A stretch of DNA of 64,000 nt, from positions 36,139-100,138 of the forward strand of contig JBCFAY010000012.1 in assembly GCA_038562375.1 (NCBI GenBank). Reading direction: 5' to 3'. A model generated the notes under the pieces. The model was not told the origin of the DNA and ran no database searches. It saw only the letters and a list, made by a program, of their open reading frames with translations. The translations under genes were made by a program, and so were the position numbers. Each line of letters opens with the position of its first letter. Within the stretch, counting starts at the first letter, position 1. The stretch comes from JBCFAY01 sp038562375. GTDB lineage: Bacteria; Bacillota; Clostridia; Christensenellales; CAG-138. Positions 26,306-35,342 of the stretch are shown piece after piece.

Positions 26306-28018
26306 TCAGCCGATCTCGCCAAGCTTTTTTTTGATCTGCTCTATCGTCGTCATTTTAAGCACCTGCCCCGCAAGTTCCTCAAACGCCTCGGCGCTGCCCG
26401 TGCAGACGGTTTTCTTGACGGCGGGGATGCCGTGCGGATTCATGCTCAGAGCGTCCACACCAAGCCCAAGCAGAACCGGAACAAGCTTCGCGTCGCCGGC
26501 GGCCTCCCCGCACACACCGACGGGGATGCCTCGGGCGTGCGCGTTTTTCACGGTCAGGGCGATCTGTCGAAGCACAGCGGGATGGTACGGCGAATACAGG
26601 TGCGCGACGCGTTCGTTCATACGGTCGACCGCCGTGGTATACTGGATCAGATCGTTGGTGCCGATGCTGAAAAAATCCGCCTCCGCAGCCAGCGCATCCG
26701 AAAGCATGACGGCCGCCGGGGTCTCTATCATGATGCCGACCTCGATCCCGGGGTCAAACGCGATATTCTCCTGCCGAAGCTGTTCCTTTACCTTCCCGAT
26801 AACAGCCTTCGCTTTTATGAGCTCCTCCAGCGCGCTTATCATCGGCAGCATGATCAGAACTTTGCCGAACGCGCTCGCGCGCAGTATCGCTCGAAGCTGG
26901 TTCCGAAACAGCTCCTCGCGGTCGAGGCAGATGCGTATGGCGCGATACCCGAGGAACGGATTGTTCTCCTTGGGCAGGTTCAGATACGGAGCGGGCTTGT
27001 CGCCGCCGATGTCCATGGTTCGGATGATGACGGGCCGCCCCTGCATCCGCTTTGCGACGCTTTGATACGCGGCGAACTGCTCCTCCTCGCCCGGCTCCGT
27101 GGCGCGTTCGAGGTACAAAAACTCGCTCCGGAATAGGCCGACGCCGTCCGCTCCGTTCTGTAGCGCAATCGCCGCATCCTCGGGGTATGCGATGTTCGCC
27201 TCCACGAGTATGCGCTTTTGGTTGGACAGTACCGCATCCATGCCGATGTACGGACGAAGCAGCTCGGCGGTTTTCTTGTTCTTAGCGATCGCCTCGCGAT
27301 AGCCTGCGAGCGCGCGCTCGTCTGGGCTGATCTCGACGACGCCCTTCTTCGCGTCAAGGGCGACCACATCGTCGGTTTTTACATTCGCGAGCACGCCGGC
27401 AACGCCCATCACGGCGGGGATATTGCGGGACTTCGCAATGATCGCCACATGCGTGGTCGTCCCGCCGCTCTGCGTCACGATTCCCACGATGCGCTTTAAG
27501 TCCATCCGCATCAGCTCGGACGGCAAAAGATGATCCGCTACGAGCACGATCGACGCTTCCAACCCCGGGACGTTCCCTTCGCCCGGCTCCTCTATATTCA
27601 GCAACGCGTTTGTGATCCTCCGCGCGACGTCGCGGATATCGTCGACCCGCTCCGCGATCACGTCGCCTCCGGAAGCACGAAAAATGGCCGCAAGCTGTTC
27701 CGTTACAACCTCAAGCGCCCATTCGGCATTGACACATTCTTCCTCTATCATCCCATAGACTTTTCCGATATAACCCGGATCTTCCAGGTACGCAAGGTGC
27801 GTCTCGAAAATCAGGGCCTGATCCTCGCCCAATTCCTCATTTGCCTTTTCGAGCAGTACCTCGATCTGTTCCTTTGCTTTTTGTACGGCCGCATCGAGCC
27901 GCTGCGCTTCCATAGCGCAGTCGTCAACCTGTTTGCGTACGATTTCCTGCGCCTGTTCCCTGATGACGAGCGCATTCCCAATCGCAATGCCGATCGAATT
28001 TCCAGCGCCCTTGTACAT
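26306..28018 (-). CDS. ptsI: PTS enzyme I (phosphoenolpyruvate-protein phosphotransferase)
   Basis: This 570-residue cytosolic enzyme autophosphorylates from PEP and passes phosphate to HPr. The phospho-histidine segment reads GGTTTHVAIIAKSRNIPAV near residue 190, a variant of the usual GGRTSHSAI. The PEP-binding barrel shows GVGLFRSEFLYL, RTMDIGGDKPAPYL, PMISALEEL and GVCGEAAGD. Length is normal. It is the last gene of the operon and follows HPr by 51 bases, so the sugar-specific PTS carries its own general phosphotransfer proteins. It may be either the cell's main EI or a dedicated copy. Confidence 0.93.
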   Translation of the reverse strand: MYKGAGNSIGIAIGNALVIREQAQEIVRKQVDDCAMEAQRLDAAVQKAKEQIEVLLEKANEELGEDQALIFETHLAYLEDPGYIGKVYGMIEEECVNAEWALEVVTEQLAAIFRASGGDVIAERVDDIRDVARRITNALLNIEEPGEGNVPGLEASIVLVADHLLPSELMRMDLKRIVGIVTQSGGTTTHVAIIAKSRNIPAVMGVAGVLANVKTDDVVALDAKKGVVEISPDERALAGYREAIAKNKKTAELLRPYIGMDAVLSNQKRILVEANIAYPEDAAIALQNGADGVGLFRSEFLYLERATEPGEEEQFAAYQSVAKRMQGRPVIIRTMDIGGDKPAPYLNLPKENNPFLGYRAIRICLDREELFRNQLRAILRASAFGKVLIMLPMISALEELIKAKAVIGKVKEQLRQENIAFDPGIEVGIMIETPAAVMLSDALAAEADFFSIGTNDLIQYTTAVDRMNERVAHLYSPYHPAVLRQIALTVKNAHARGIPVGVCGEAAGDAKLVPVLLGLGVDALSMNPHGIPAVKKTVCTGSAEAFEELAGQVLKMTTIEQIKKKLGEIG

Positions 28019-28069
28019 AGCCTCTGCCTCGCTTCCAAGTGATTTTACCCGCCGTCAACGCACGATGTA

Positions 28070-28330
28070 TCAGCGGCAATCATCCTCCATGATCGCCTGC
28101 AGTTCGGCTGCGGCGGCTTCCTCGTCCTCGCCGTCGCATATGAGAACGACCTCGTCCCCGCGGTTGGCGCCTAGGCCCAGGATTTCCACCAGGCTTTTCG
28201 CGTTGGCCGTTTTTTCCTTATTTATGATCTGCACCTTGCTCGCGTGCTTTTTGGCGGCTTTCATTACGTTTGCCGCCGGCCGCGCATGCAGGCCGCTCGC
28301 GCATCGGATCACAATTTTCTTGTTTATCAT
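28070..28330 (-). CDS. ptsH: PTS phosphocarrier protein HPr
   Basis: This 86-residue HPr has the phosphorylatable His15 in GLHARPAA and a serine at position 46 (AKSLVEI), the site used by HPr kinase in Firmicutes. It is therefore potentially able to act in CcpA-type catabolite control as well as in transport. The C-terminal end DGEDEEAAAAELQAIM is typical. It lies between the IID gene (148-base gap containing a strong hairpin) and ptsI. The Ser46 context differs from the standard KSIMGVM, so kinase recognition is not certain. Confidence 0.92.
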   Translation of the reverse strand: MINKKIVIRCASGLHARPAANVMKAAKKHASKVQIINKEKTANAKSLVEILGLGANRGDEVVLICDGEDEEAAAAELQAIMEDDCR

Positions 28331-28478
28331 TTGATACGCCTCTCTGGTTCAGTGTTCGGATACTATTCCGGATACGCTTACGCCGTTTTGGGCCGCTGTC
28401 CGCGCCCAAAGATGCGCGGACAGCTTATGCCCTGTCGTCCTCGGAATCCGGATACCTCGGAATCCGGGGACCCAACCG
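28331..28478 (-). promoter_or_regulatory. structured spacer between IID and HPr genes
   Basis: The spacer holds a 10-bp stem GCTGTCCGCG/CGCGGACAGC at 28402-28432 and several CGGAATCC / TTCCGGAT repeats. There is no T-run in the direction of transcription. It could protect or process the transcript and set different levels of transporter and general PTS proteins. Confidence 0.4.
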
Positions 28479-29300
28479 TTAGAACAAGCCGATCCAACCG
28501 CCGACGAAGCCGACGATCGCGAGCCCCAAAAGGATCTTCCAGGACTTAACCTTCTTCTTGAGCAGCCAGAATACGATCAACGTTGCGGCAAGCGGCAAAA
28601 GATTCGGCATAATCGCGTCGAAGAACTGCGTCTGCAGATCAAACGTCTGCTGGCCGACCGCAAACGCGACCGTCGTCTTGAGGCTTACGAACTGGGAGAT
28701 CAAGCCGCCCATAACCGTGCAGCCGAGGATGCCGGCCGCGCCGATCATGCGCTTCATCTTGCCGCCCGAAAGCAGGGAGGTAACCGCATTGCCGCCGAGC
28801 TTGTAGCCGCGCATCCAGGAGTTGTAGGCGATCGCCATGAGCACGGCCGGAAGGCCGATGAGCACGAACAGCGAGCCGAACACGTTGCCCGTTACGCCGA
28901 AGCTGATGCCGATAGCAACCATCAGCGGGATGATGATGCCCTGTACGAGCGTATCGCCGATGCCCGCGAGCGGTCCCATGAGGCCGGTCTTGACCGCGTT
29001 GATCGAATCATCGGTGATATCCGCGCCGGCGGCCTTTTTCTCTTCCATCGCGATCGTCGCGCCGTGGATGATGGAGCCGAGGTTCGGATCGGTGTTGAAG
29101 AATACCAGATGGCGTTTGAGGCCGTCCACCAGATCTTCCTGTTTCGGATAGAGTTTCCTTAAAATCGGAGCCATGCACATCGCAAACGCGGTGCCCTGCA
29201 TGCGCTCGTAGTTATAGTTGGCATGGGAGAAGAACTGCCACAGCCAATACGATTTTCTAACATCGCTCTTTGTGAGCTTCTGAGCCACATTAGTTTCCAT
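28479..29300 (-). CDS. mannose-family PTS IID membrane subunit
   Basis: This 273-residue IID component pairs with IIC to form the membrane channel. It opens with the family segment LTKSDVRKSYWLWQFFSHANYNYERMQG, includes FFNTDPNLGSIIHGATIAMEE and GLMGPLAGIGDTL, and ends in C-terminal helices. The start codons overlap the end of IIC by 11 bases, showing translational coupling. Specificity within the mannose/fructose/sorbose family is not visible. Confidence 0.93.
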   Translation of the reverse strand: METNVAQKLTKSDVRKSYWLWQFFSHANYNYERMQGTAFAMCMAPILRKLYPKQEDLVDGLKRHLVFFNTDPNLGSIIHGATIAMEEKKAAGADITDDSINAVKTGLMGPLAGIGDTLVQGIIIPLMVAIGISFGVTGNVFGSLFVLIGLPAVLMAIAYNSWMRGYKLGGNAVTSLLSGGKMKRMIGAAGILGCTVMGGLISQFVSLKTTVAFAVGQQTFDLQTQFFDAIMPNLLPLAATLIVFWLLKKKVKSWKILLGLAIVGFVGGWIGLF

Positions 29301-30051
29301 AGTTCTCCTCCTCCTTGCCCTTGTTGAATTGCAGATAGATCAGTGCGAACACGAGGCCGAACAAGCTTACGCCCACGATGCTGATCTGGAAGTACGCGAC
29401 CAGGAGGAAACCGGCAATCAGGAACGGCCAGGTCTCGCTCTTGAGGATCGCGCGCAAGTTCAGGCCGATACCGATCGCAGGGAGCAATCCGCCGACGACG
29501 ATGAGCCCGTCGAGTACGCCGCTGCCCTGGATCGCGTTGAGGAACGCCGCGACGAGCTCGCTTCCATAGACGCCGAACATCGTGACGATCACCATTTTAA
29601 ACACAAAGAGCATAATCTGCGCGGGGACCCAGTTCATCAGCATCACGCCGCGCACGTTCCCTTTTTCAGCGAGCCGATCCGCCCAGTGGGCGAATATCGA
29701 GGAGATGCTCATGCGGCCGAACCAGACGACCGTGCCGAGCAAGCCGATCGGCACCGCGATGGCGAGCGCCACCTCCGTCGAGGTGTTGGCCGAAAGCGCG
29801 ATCGCCGTGCCCGCGTAGCCCGCGAGGGCCATATCGCTCGGGATCGAGCCGCCGACGCTCATGTGCCCAAGGTAAATAAGGTTGATCGTCGCGCCGATGA
29901 TCGTGCCCTGCACGGGATTGCCCATAATAAGACCTACGAGGAAACCTGCGACCACCGGCCGTTGAAGGACGTAATATCCTTCGCCGAAGAAGAATGGCGC
30001 ATCAGCAAAATAATACAAAAAAGCCACAACTATAGCTTGCCACCATAACAT
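29290..30051 (-). CDS. mannose-family PTS IIC membrane subunit
   Basis: This 253-residue hydrophobic permease subunit has the typical RPVVAGFLVGLIMGNPVQGTIIGATINLIYLG region with the GxxxG-rich helices and the SVGGSIPSD loop. It overlaps IID at its 3' end. With IIA, IIB and IID all present as separate genes, this is a complete, non-fused mannose-class transporter. GGGAGGATGGGA supplies the ribosome binding site. Confidence 0.93.
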   Translation of the reverse strand: MLWWQAIVVAFLYYFADAPFFFGEGYYVLQRPVVAGFLVGLIMGNPVQGTIIGATINLIYLGHMSVGGSIPSDMALAGYAGTAIALSANTSTEVALAIAVPIGLLGTVVWFGRMSISSIFAHWADRLAEKGNVRGVMLMNWVPAQIMLFVFKMVIVTMFGVYGSELVAAFLNAIQGSGVLDGLIVVGGLLPAIGIGLNLRAILKSETWPFLIAGFLLVAYFQISIVGVSLFGLVFALIYLQFNKGKEEENYGN

Positions 30052-30095
30052 AACAGTCCCATCCTCCCTTTTACTTTCTTGTTGATCCAGTTTTG

Positions 30096-30569
30096 CTAGA
30101 GTTTCACTTTGCTTAGTTCAATCGACTTCGCATCGGGGAAAATCTGTAGATATACCCGCACTCCTTTCGCTTCGATTTGTTTGAGCGTCTCAAGCTCGCT
30201 AGGAGAAATCTGAATGCTCCTTAACACCAACCTCCTTCCCGGCGCGCATCCCATTCCTCCGACGTTGAGTTCCTTCATATCAGCCCCTCCTTCGAGGAGC
30301 TGCAGCATCACTTCGGGGGTTTTGGTCAATACCATCGTCTTTTTGTCCGGCGGATCGTTTTTGATCCGCTCGATCGCGTCCGCGGTTTTAAGGATATGCA
30401 CGTCGTACTCCCGGGGGGCCGCCATGTGCATGACCTCGCATAAAAAGGAATTGCCGGCCGTCGCGTCGTCGACGACAAATATCCTATTGGTACCGTAAAC
30501 CTTGGTCCAGGAAGTCATGACCTGGCCATGCACCAGCCTGTCGTCGATTCGATAGAAGATCACGCTCAC
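30096..30569 (-). CDS. mannose-family PTS IIB subunit
   Basis: This 157-residue cytosolic IIB carries the phosphorylated His14 in the hallmark IDDRLVHGQV. It takes phosphate from IIA and transfers it to the incoming sugar. Segments VVDDATAGN and NVGGMGCAPGRR are family-typical. It starts 15 bases after the IIA stop with GGGAGGGC as ribosome binding site. Confidence 0.93.
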   Translation of the reverse strand: MSVIFYRIDDRLVHGQVMTSWTKVYGTNRIFVVDDATAGNSFLCEVMHMAAPREYDVHILKTADAIERIKNDPPDKKTMVLTKTPEVMLQLLEGGADMKELNVGGMGCAPGRRLVLRSIQISPSELETLKQIEAKGVRVYLQIFPDAKSIELSKVKL

Positions 30570-30584
30570 GGTAGTCGCCCTCCC

Positions 30585-30989
30585 TTATCGTTTTTCCGCA
30601 AGGATTTGAATCGAATTGATGATTTCCTTTTTCCCCGTGTTGCAGGCGATCTCCACCGCCTCCTTGACGCCGATCTCGTCCCGTACCGAAAGAATTTCCA
30701 GCAGCATCGGCAGATTGAAGCCGGAGATCGAGGTGACGCCTTTTTTGAGCACCATCATCAGCGCCGTGTTCGAGGGCGTGCCGCTGTTGAGATCCGATAG
30801 GATCAGTACGTTTTCGGGCGAATCGAACGCGTCGATCGCCTGTTCGAGCTTCGCGGCGAAAATCTCCGTGGTCTCGCCGGGATACAGCCCCAGCACCGTG
30901 AGGTTTTTCTGTTCGCCCATAATGATTTCGGCAGCCTCGCGCGCACCCGCGGAAAACGCGCCGTGGCTTATCAAAATCAGATCGATCAT
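30585..30989 (-). CDS. mannose-family PTS IIA subunit
   Basis: This 134-residue IIA domain has the phospho-acceptor His9 in LISHGAFSAG and the later LSDLNSGTPSNTALMM segment. I placed the start at ATG 30989 because AGGAGT (30997-31002) is seven bases ahead; a GTG at 30998 would lie inside that ribosome binding site. It follows the dehydrogenase gene by 25 bases. As a single-domain IIA it differs from the fused IIAB of E. coli ManX. Confidence 0.92.
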   Translation of the reverse strand: MIDLILISHGAFSAGAREAAEIIMGEQKNLTVLGLYPGETTEIFAAKLEQAIDAFDSPENVLILSDLNSGTPSNTALMMVLKKGVTSISGFNLPMLLEILSVRDEIGVKEAVEIACNTGKKEIINSIQILAEKR

Positions 30990-31014
30990 ATTGTGCACTC
31001 CTTTCAGGAACGGG

Positions 31015-32064
31015 CTAATCGTTCAGATCGATCAGCACACGGTAGGTGTCCGGGCTCGTCGCGCGTTCAAACGCGGTTTGGCAGTCCTTCATTGCATATT
31101 TCTCGGTGATGAAGGGCTTCACGTCCATAAGGCCCAGGGCGAGAAGCCGCGAGGACATCCAGAACGCCTTGATCGTCGGGCTGTAGGAGCCTGTGAGCAC
31201 CTTCTCGGTATAATGGATCTTGTTCGGATTAAACGGAACATCCCCGCTCGGATGGAAGGAACCGTAATAGACCAACCGCCCGTTCCTGCCGATCGCCTCG
31301 ATATAATCGGCCGCGAGCTTTAAGACGTTGACCGTGAAGAACGCCACATGCGCGCCGCGCCCGCCGGTCAGCTCAAGGATCTCAGCGACGGGATCCTTTT
31401 CCTTTGGGTCGATCACGATGTTCGCGCCCATCTTCGCCGCCATCTCACGCCGCGCGGGATCCGGCTCGACCAGTATCGTCCTTGCGCCGCGCATCTTCGC
31501 AAGCAGGTTGTGCAGCTGTCCCATGATGCCGCCGCCTACGATCACGACGTCCTCGCCGAACTGGATGTCGGCCTGCTCCATGCTCCTCAGGCAGCAGGCG
31601 ATCGGCTCCGCGAACGCCATCGTCTCAAGATCGACGTTGGGGTTAGGCAGCGGGTACGCCCGATTCGCCGCGATCGCGATATACTGCGCGAGCCCGCCGG
31701 CGCCGGGAATACCGTCGTAAAACCGTTTCTTCGATTTTCCCGTACACTGGTTATCGTTTCCGCGGAAGCAGTTTTCACACTGTCCGCAGCTGTCGTATGT
31801 CTTGACGACGACGGGATCGCCCGGCTTAACCGTCGTAAACGTCCCCTCGCCGATCGCGGCGACAACGCCCGAGACCTCGTGCCCCGGCACAAACGGCAGC
31901 TTCATGTCGCCGCCGGTAAAAATGCGCTGTTCCCAGGTGCAGATCAGGCACTTCTCAAGCTTGACCAGAATTTCCCCTTCCACGGGTTTCGGAGTCGTGA
32001 GTTCCAACACCTCGGCCTTGTTCGGCGCGGTCACTACCACCGCTTTCATTTTTTCCGGGATCAT
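31015..32064 (-). CDS. zinc-dependent sugar/polyol dehydrogenase (MDR family)
   Basis: This 349-residue medium-chain dehydrogenase likely oxidises a polyol or sugar phosphate made by the linked PTS. GHE near residue 65 supplies a catalytic-zinc ligand region, the structural zinc cysteines are in CGQCENCFRGNDNQC, and the cofactor loop is VVIVGGGIMGQL. The early CLICTWEQR replaces the usual CGICGSD. ATG 32064 follows AAAGGAGAA; the frame upstream overlaps the aldolase gene by chance. It overlaps no neighbour, with a 20-base gap from the aldolase. NAD(P) preference and substrate are not determined. Confidence 0.88.
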   Translation of the reverse strand: MIPEKMKAVVVTAPNKAEVLELTTPKPVEGEILVKLEKCLICTWEQRIFTGGDMKLPFVPGHEVSGVVAAIGEGTFTTVKPGDPVVVKTYDSCGQCENCFRGNDNQCTGKSKKRFYDGIPGAGGLAQYIAIAANRAYPLPNPNVDLETMAFAEPIACCLRSMEQADIQFGEDVVIVGGGIMGQLHNLLAKMRGARTILVEPDPARREMAAKMGANIVIDPKEKDPVAEILELTGGRGAHVAFFTVNVLKLAADYIEAIGRNGRLVYYGSFHPSGDVPFNPNKIHYTEKVLTGSYSPTIKAFWMSSRLLALGLMDVKPFITEKYAMKDCQTAFERATSPDTYRVLIDLND

Positions 32065-32084
32065 CCCTTGTTCTCCTTTCCGCT

Positions 32085-32852
32085 TTATCGTTTGATCTGT
32101 GAGGCTCTTTTCCCGCCGTGCACCAGCTCCACGAGCTTGCGGGTCATGCCTTCGGGATCCTCGCTCTTCCATACGTTCCTGCCGATCGCGACGCCGCGTG
32201 CGCCCGCCGCCATCGCCATCTCGATGCATTCGAACAACGCTTCGGGCTCCGAGGTTTTTTCGCCGCCGAGCACGACGACCGGTTGATACGACGCGCGGAT
32301 CACCTTGCGGTATTCCTCGGCGCTTCCGGCAAACGCGGTCTTGATGATGCTCGCGCCGTATTCGCAGCCGGTGCGGGCGCTTAATACCAGGTTCTCGACG
32401 GAGTTGGGGATCGCGTTTGAAAACCCGCCGGGGAGCATCTCGGCCATGACCGGCAAACCCCAGGCGCGGCCTTCGGAGGCGAGCAACGCGACGTTCTGCA
32501 TGGTATCATGCTCAAACGGAGCTCCCGGGAAGCCCATGCACGCGACCGCGTCCGCGCCGATTCTGAGCGCATCTTCCACGCTATAGAGAAGCCTCGGGCC
32601 TTCCTTGCCTTCACCAAGGCTCGATCCGCCGCCGTCCACGCGCAATATCAGCCCGACGGACTCCAATTCCTTCTGAAAGCGGCTGGCTACGCCGTACGTG
32701 GTAAGCACCGCGTCCGCGCCGCCCGCAACAACCGCATTGAGGATAGGAGCCATGTCGTCCAGCGCGGGATTGACGGACAGCCCCATCCCGTGATCGATCG
32801 CCACGATAACCGTTTTTCCATCTCGCCCAAAAATTCTGCTCAGCCTTCTCAT
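32085..32852 (-). CDS. class I DhnA/LsrF-type aldolase
   Basis: This 255-residue TIM-barrel aldolase resembles FbaB/LsrF. It begins with KTVIVAIDHGMGLSVNPAL, and the Schiff-base lysine is probably in GASIIKTAF. The C-terminal phosphate loop GVAIGRNVWKSEDPE is typical. It is the first gene of the PTS operon and would cleave or thiolyse the phosphorylated product of the transporter and dehydrogenase. The closest known roles are fructose-1,6-bisphosphate cleavage and AI-2 (LsrF) processing; neither is proved here. It is divergent from the PucR-type regulator. Confidence 0.88.
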   Translation of the reverse strand: MRRLSRIFGRDGKTVIVAIDHGMGLSVNPALDDMAPILNAVVAGGADAVLTTYGVASRFQKELESVGLILRVDGGGSSLGEGKEGPRLLYSVEDALRIGADAVACMGFPGAPFEHDTMQNVALLASEGRAWGLPVMAEMLPGGFSNAIPNSVENLVLSARTGCEYGASIIKTAFAGSAEEYRKVIRASYQPVVVLGGEKTSEPEALFECIEMAMAAGARGVAIGRNVWKSEDPEGMTRKLVELVHGGKRASQIKR

Positions 32853-33399
32853 AAGCGTTATTCCTTCCTGAAATGATCTGTTACGTTTAAAGATATCGCG
32901 ATTGCCGCAAAAACATACTATGTGGAGTTCTTACAAGAATCCGGGTTGTCCTTTGTATAATTCACACAAGTTATAATGATATATCCTAATTCTTTTCGAT
33001 AATAGCACAACCCATAGGTCGCATAAAAATACAAGAATTCAATATGGTTGTTTCAAAAAATCAAACATCCGTCGGCTTTTCCCGTGATTTTTCTTGCGTA
33101 TTAGATTCCGATTCGCCTTGTTTCGTCTATATTTTATCAAGATCAACTGATTGGAGCATCGCGCTTGTTGAATCTATTATAGTAACTAATTGCATTGGAG
33201 TCTATATCTTTTGTTAACAAATCAAACGTTCGGATTTTATGAATTTTCTACAACTTCCCGTATAATTTTCGCAGATTCCACTTGTATGGCCCGCACGGGT
33301 GTGTATAATGAGGATAAACAGGGCCTTAAGGCGTACGGGAAAAGATTGTTATCCCATACCGCTCCAAGGTCGATCCTATTGCCAAAAGGAGGCGGCATT
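32853..33399. promoter_or_regulatory. divergent control region of the PTS operon and pucR-like gene
   Basis: This AT-rich 547-base region separates the aldolase and the regulator. It contains a perfect 12-base palindrome TTTGTTAACAAA at 33210-33221, the imperfect inverted repeat TTGTATAATTCACACAA at 32953-32969, and TATAAT-like hexamers at several places (for example 33261-33266). These are candidate operators and promoters for the two transcripts. I see no gene in it. Confidence 0.5.
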
Positions 33400-35019
33400 A
33401 TGGCAGAAGGCACCGAGTTCCTTTCCTGCAGGGATCTTTTGCATCTTCCTTCGATGTCGGGAAGCATTTTGCTTTCCGGCGAAGAAAGGCTCGACGGCAA
33501 AATCACGCGGGCGAACGTCATCGAGGCGCCCGACATGGCCAACTGGGCAAACTTAGGAGAGGTCGTGATCAGTTCCGGCTATCCGTTCCGCAACAGCGAG
33601 GCCGATCTTGCCAATGCGCTATGCGAGCTGAGCAATAAAGGCATCGCCGCATTCTGCCTCAAGCCGCGGCGGTTTTACAACAACATCCCGCAATCCGTCG
33701 TGGACAGGGCGCGGGGGCTCAATCTCGTGCTCATCGAATTGCCCATCGAGGCGGTGTTCGCCAACATCGTCCATGAAATCACGGAGGAAATCCTCCAGAA
33801 GGAGACTCTATCCTTTCGGAATATCCAGGACAAGATCGAGCTCCTGCTCGATACGCTTTTTAAGGGCGACGGCATGGATGACTGGCTCCCCGGCATCGAG
33901 AAAGCCATCGGCAATCCCTTGCTGATATTCAACAGCGACAACGAGCTTCTGATGAGTCAAGGCACCCGAGAGCTGCTCGGCAGCCAGATTCAGGAGGACT
34001 TTATCCGCCAGCTCTATAAGAACGAGAACAGCGGAAACCTTTCGATATTATTAAACGGCAGCGAGGTCGGCCTGCTCTCCTTCCAGGTGGAGATCGTCAA
34101 CCAGGAATACATGCGCATGATTCTTTTGCAGTACCACAGCGCCGCGAGCGAATCGGATCTGGTCGCGATCAAGCGCATCAGCCGCATACTGGCGCTCGAG
34201 ATGCGCAACTCGATGGCGATCAAAAAGAACCGCCGCAGATACAAGGATAAATTTGTGCAGGACTGGCTGTTCAACAATTTCGCCAATGAGTCGGACATCA
34301 GCATGTTCGCGCACACCTACGGCTATGACTTGGACCTGCGCCAGAAATACCAGGTAGCGATCATCAACATCAGTACGCGCCAAAGCAGCGGGCTCTTCGC
34401 GGAAGAGGACGTGAGCATCATCCATCACCTGATCAAGAGCCTTGACCCGAACATCATATTCACGATCCATTCGGGCAAGCTCATACTCATACTCGAAAGC
34501 GACGCGGATGAGGGCGAAAAAACGGCCTCGCTGAAAAACCTGACCCATCTGGTCGACCGCCTCAAATACATCCTCGACAAAGGGGATATGAGCCTTTGCA
34601 TCAGCCGCCCCTTCTACGCCAAAGACGTGCCCGCGGCGTATCTCCAGGCAAAGAAGATCAGCGACATCAGCCGCAAATGCAACATCAACACCCCTCTGAT
34701 CACACAGGAACAGCTCGGCGTGCTCTCGCTGCTCGCGCAGCTTCCGGAGGACGAATCCGTCCGCCATTACAAGGATAAATTCCTCGCGCCGCTCAAGCAG
34801 TACGACGCCACCCACCGCAGCAATCTCTTAAGCACGCTGCAGATGTACCTCGGCGAAAAATGCAACACGAAGGTCACCGCCGAGAAGCTCTTCACGCATT
34901 ACAATACCGTCACCTACCGTCTAGAGCGGATCAAGAAAATACTCGACGCCGATATCGAGGACGCGGAGATTCAACTGCAGCTTCAGATCGCGTTCAAGCT
35001 CGATCTGATACAGCCGTGA
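33400..35019 (+). CDS. PucR-family transcriptional regulator
   Basis: This 539-residue cytosolic regulator has an N-terminal PucR sensory domain (about 1-130, with the conserved SCRDLLHLPSMSGSILLSGEE opening), a central GGDEF-like/CdaR-type region, and a C-terminal helix-turn-helix TAEKLFTHYNTVTYRLERIKKIL of the HTH_30 type. AAAGGAGG seven bases before ATG 33400 fixes the start; the frame upstream lacks one. Family members respond to purines, sugars-acids or amino acids. Its divergent position makes it the likely regulator of the PTS-aldolase-dehydrogenase operon. Confidence 0.88.
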   Translation: MAEGTEFLSCRDLLHLPSMSGSILLSGEERLDGKITRANVIEAPDMANWANLGEVVISSGYPFRNSEADLANALCELSNKGIAAFCLKPRRFYNNIPQSVVDRARGLNLVLIELPIEAVFANIVHEITEEILQKETLSFRNIQDKIELLLDTLFKGDGMDDWLPGIEKAIGNPLLIFNSDNELLMSQGTRELLGSQIQEDFIRQLYKNENSGNLSILLNGSEVGLLSFQVEIVNQEYMRMILLQYHSAASESDLVAIKRISRILALEMRNSMAIKKNRRRYKDKFVQDWLFNNFANESDISMFAHTYGYDLDLRQKYQVAIINISTRQSSGLFAEEDVSIIHHLIKSLDPNIIFTIHSGKLILILESDADEGEKTASLKNLTHLVDRLKYILDKGDMSLCISRPFYAKDVPAAYLQAKKISDISRKCNINTPLITQEQLGVLSLLAQLPEDESVRHYKDKFLAPLKQYDATHRSNLLSTLQMYLGEKCNTKVTAEKLFTHYNTVTYRLERIKKILDADIEDAEIQLQLQIAFKLDLIQP

Positions 35020-35149
35020 ACACAAGCGAAAATAGACAATTCGAAAAAATTCGGTCTGTTTCTTTGTCCTTTCAATCTCCTGTGCGCAAAAGCATGTCGC
35101 TCATGCGGTATGCGGATAACGGGAATTTGTCGAAGGAGAGGTGAAGTAG

Positions 35150-35215
35150 ATGGATTTTGATACGGAGCTCATGGGCTGGATTAAAGAAGCCCACGATTTT
35201 GCAGTGAAAAAATAA
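35150..35215 (+). CDS. possible 21-residue peptide
   Basis: ATG 35150 stands behind AAGGAGAGG and opens a 21-codon frame ending in TAA; the peptide starts MDFDTELMGWIKEAH and ends in KK. It could form one amphipathic helix. It lies 130 bases after the regulator gene on the same strand. The ribosome binding site is excellent, but such a short frame can also be the relic of a longer gene. No family is recognised. Confidence 0.35.
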   Translation: MDFDTELMGWIKEAHDFAVKK

Positions 35216-35232
35216 CCCTTTGCCTTACTCAA

Positions 35233-35279
35233 AAACGGCGCGCCCGTTTCCGCCGTTCGGCGGATCGGGCGCGCCGTTT
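35233..35279 (-). terminator. terminator of the orphan binding-protein gene
   Basis: AAACGGCGCGCCCG and its complement CGGGCGCGCCGTTT form a 14-bp stem, with an inner stem CCGCCG/CGGCGG. On the minus strand it is followed by TTTTTGAG, so it terminates the gene ending at 35343 and may weakly block the plus-strand peptide transcript. Confidence 0.8.
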
Positions 35280-35342
35280 GCGCGCGTTCAAACGATCGTT
35301 TCAGGGAGAAATGACAGCTTTCGCCTAAATCGGCAAGCCCGC

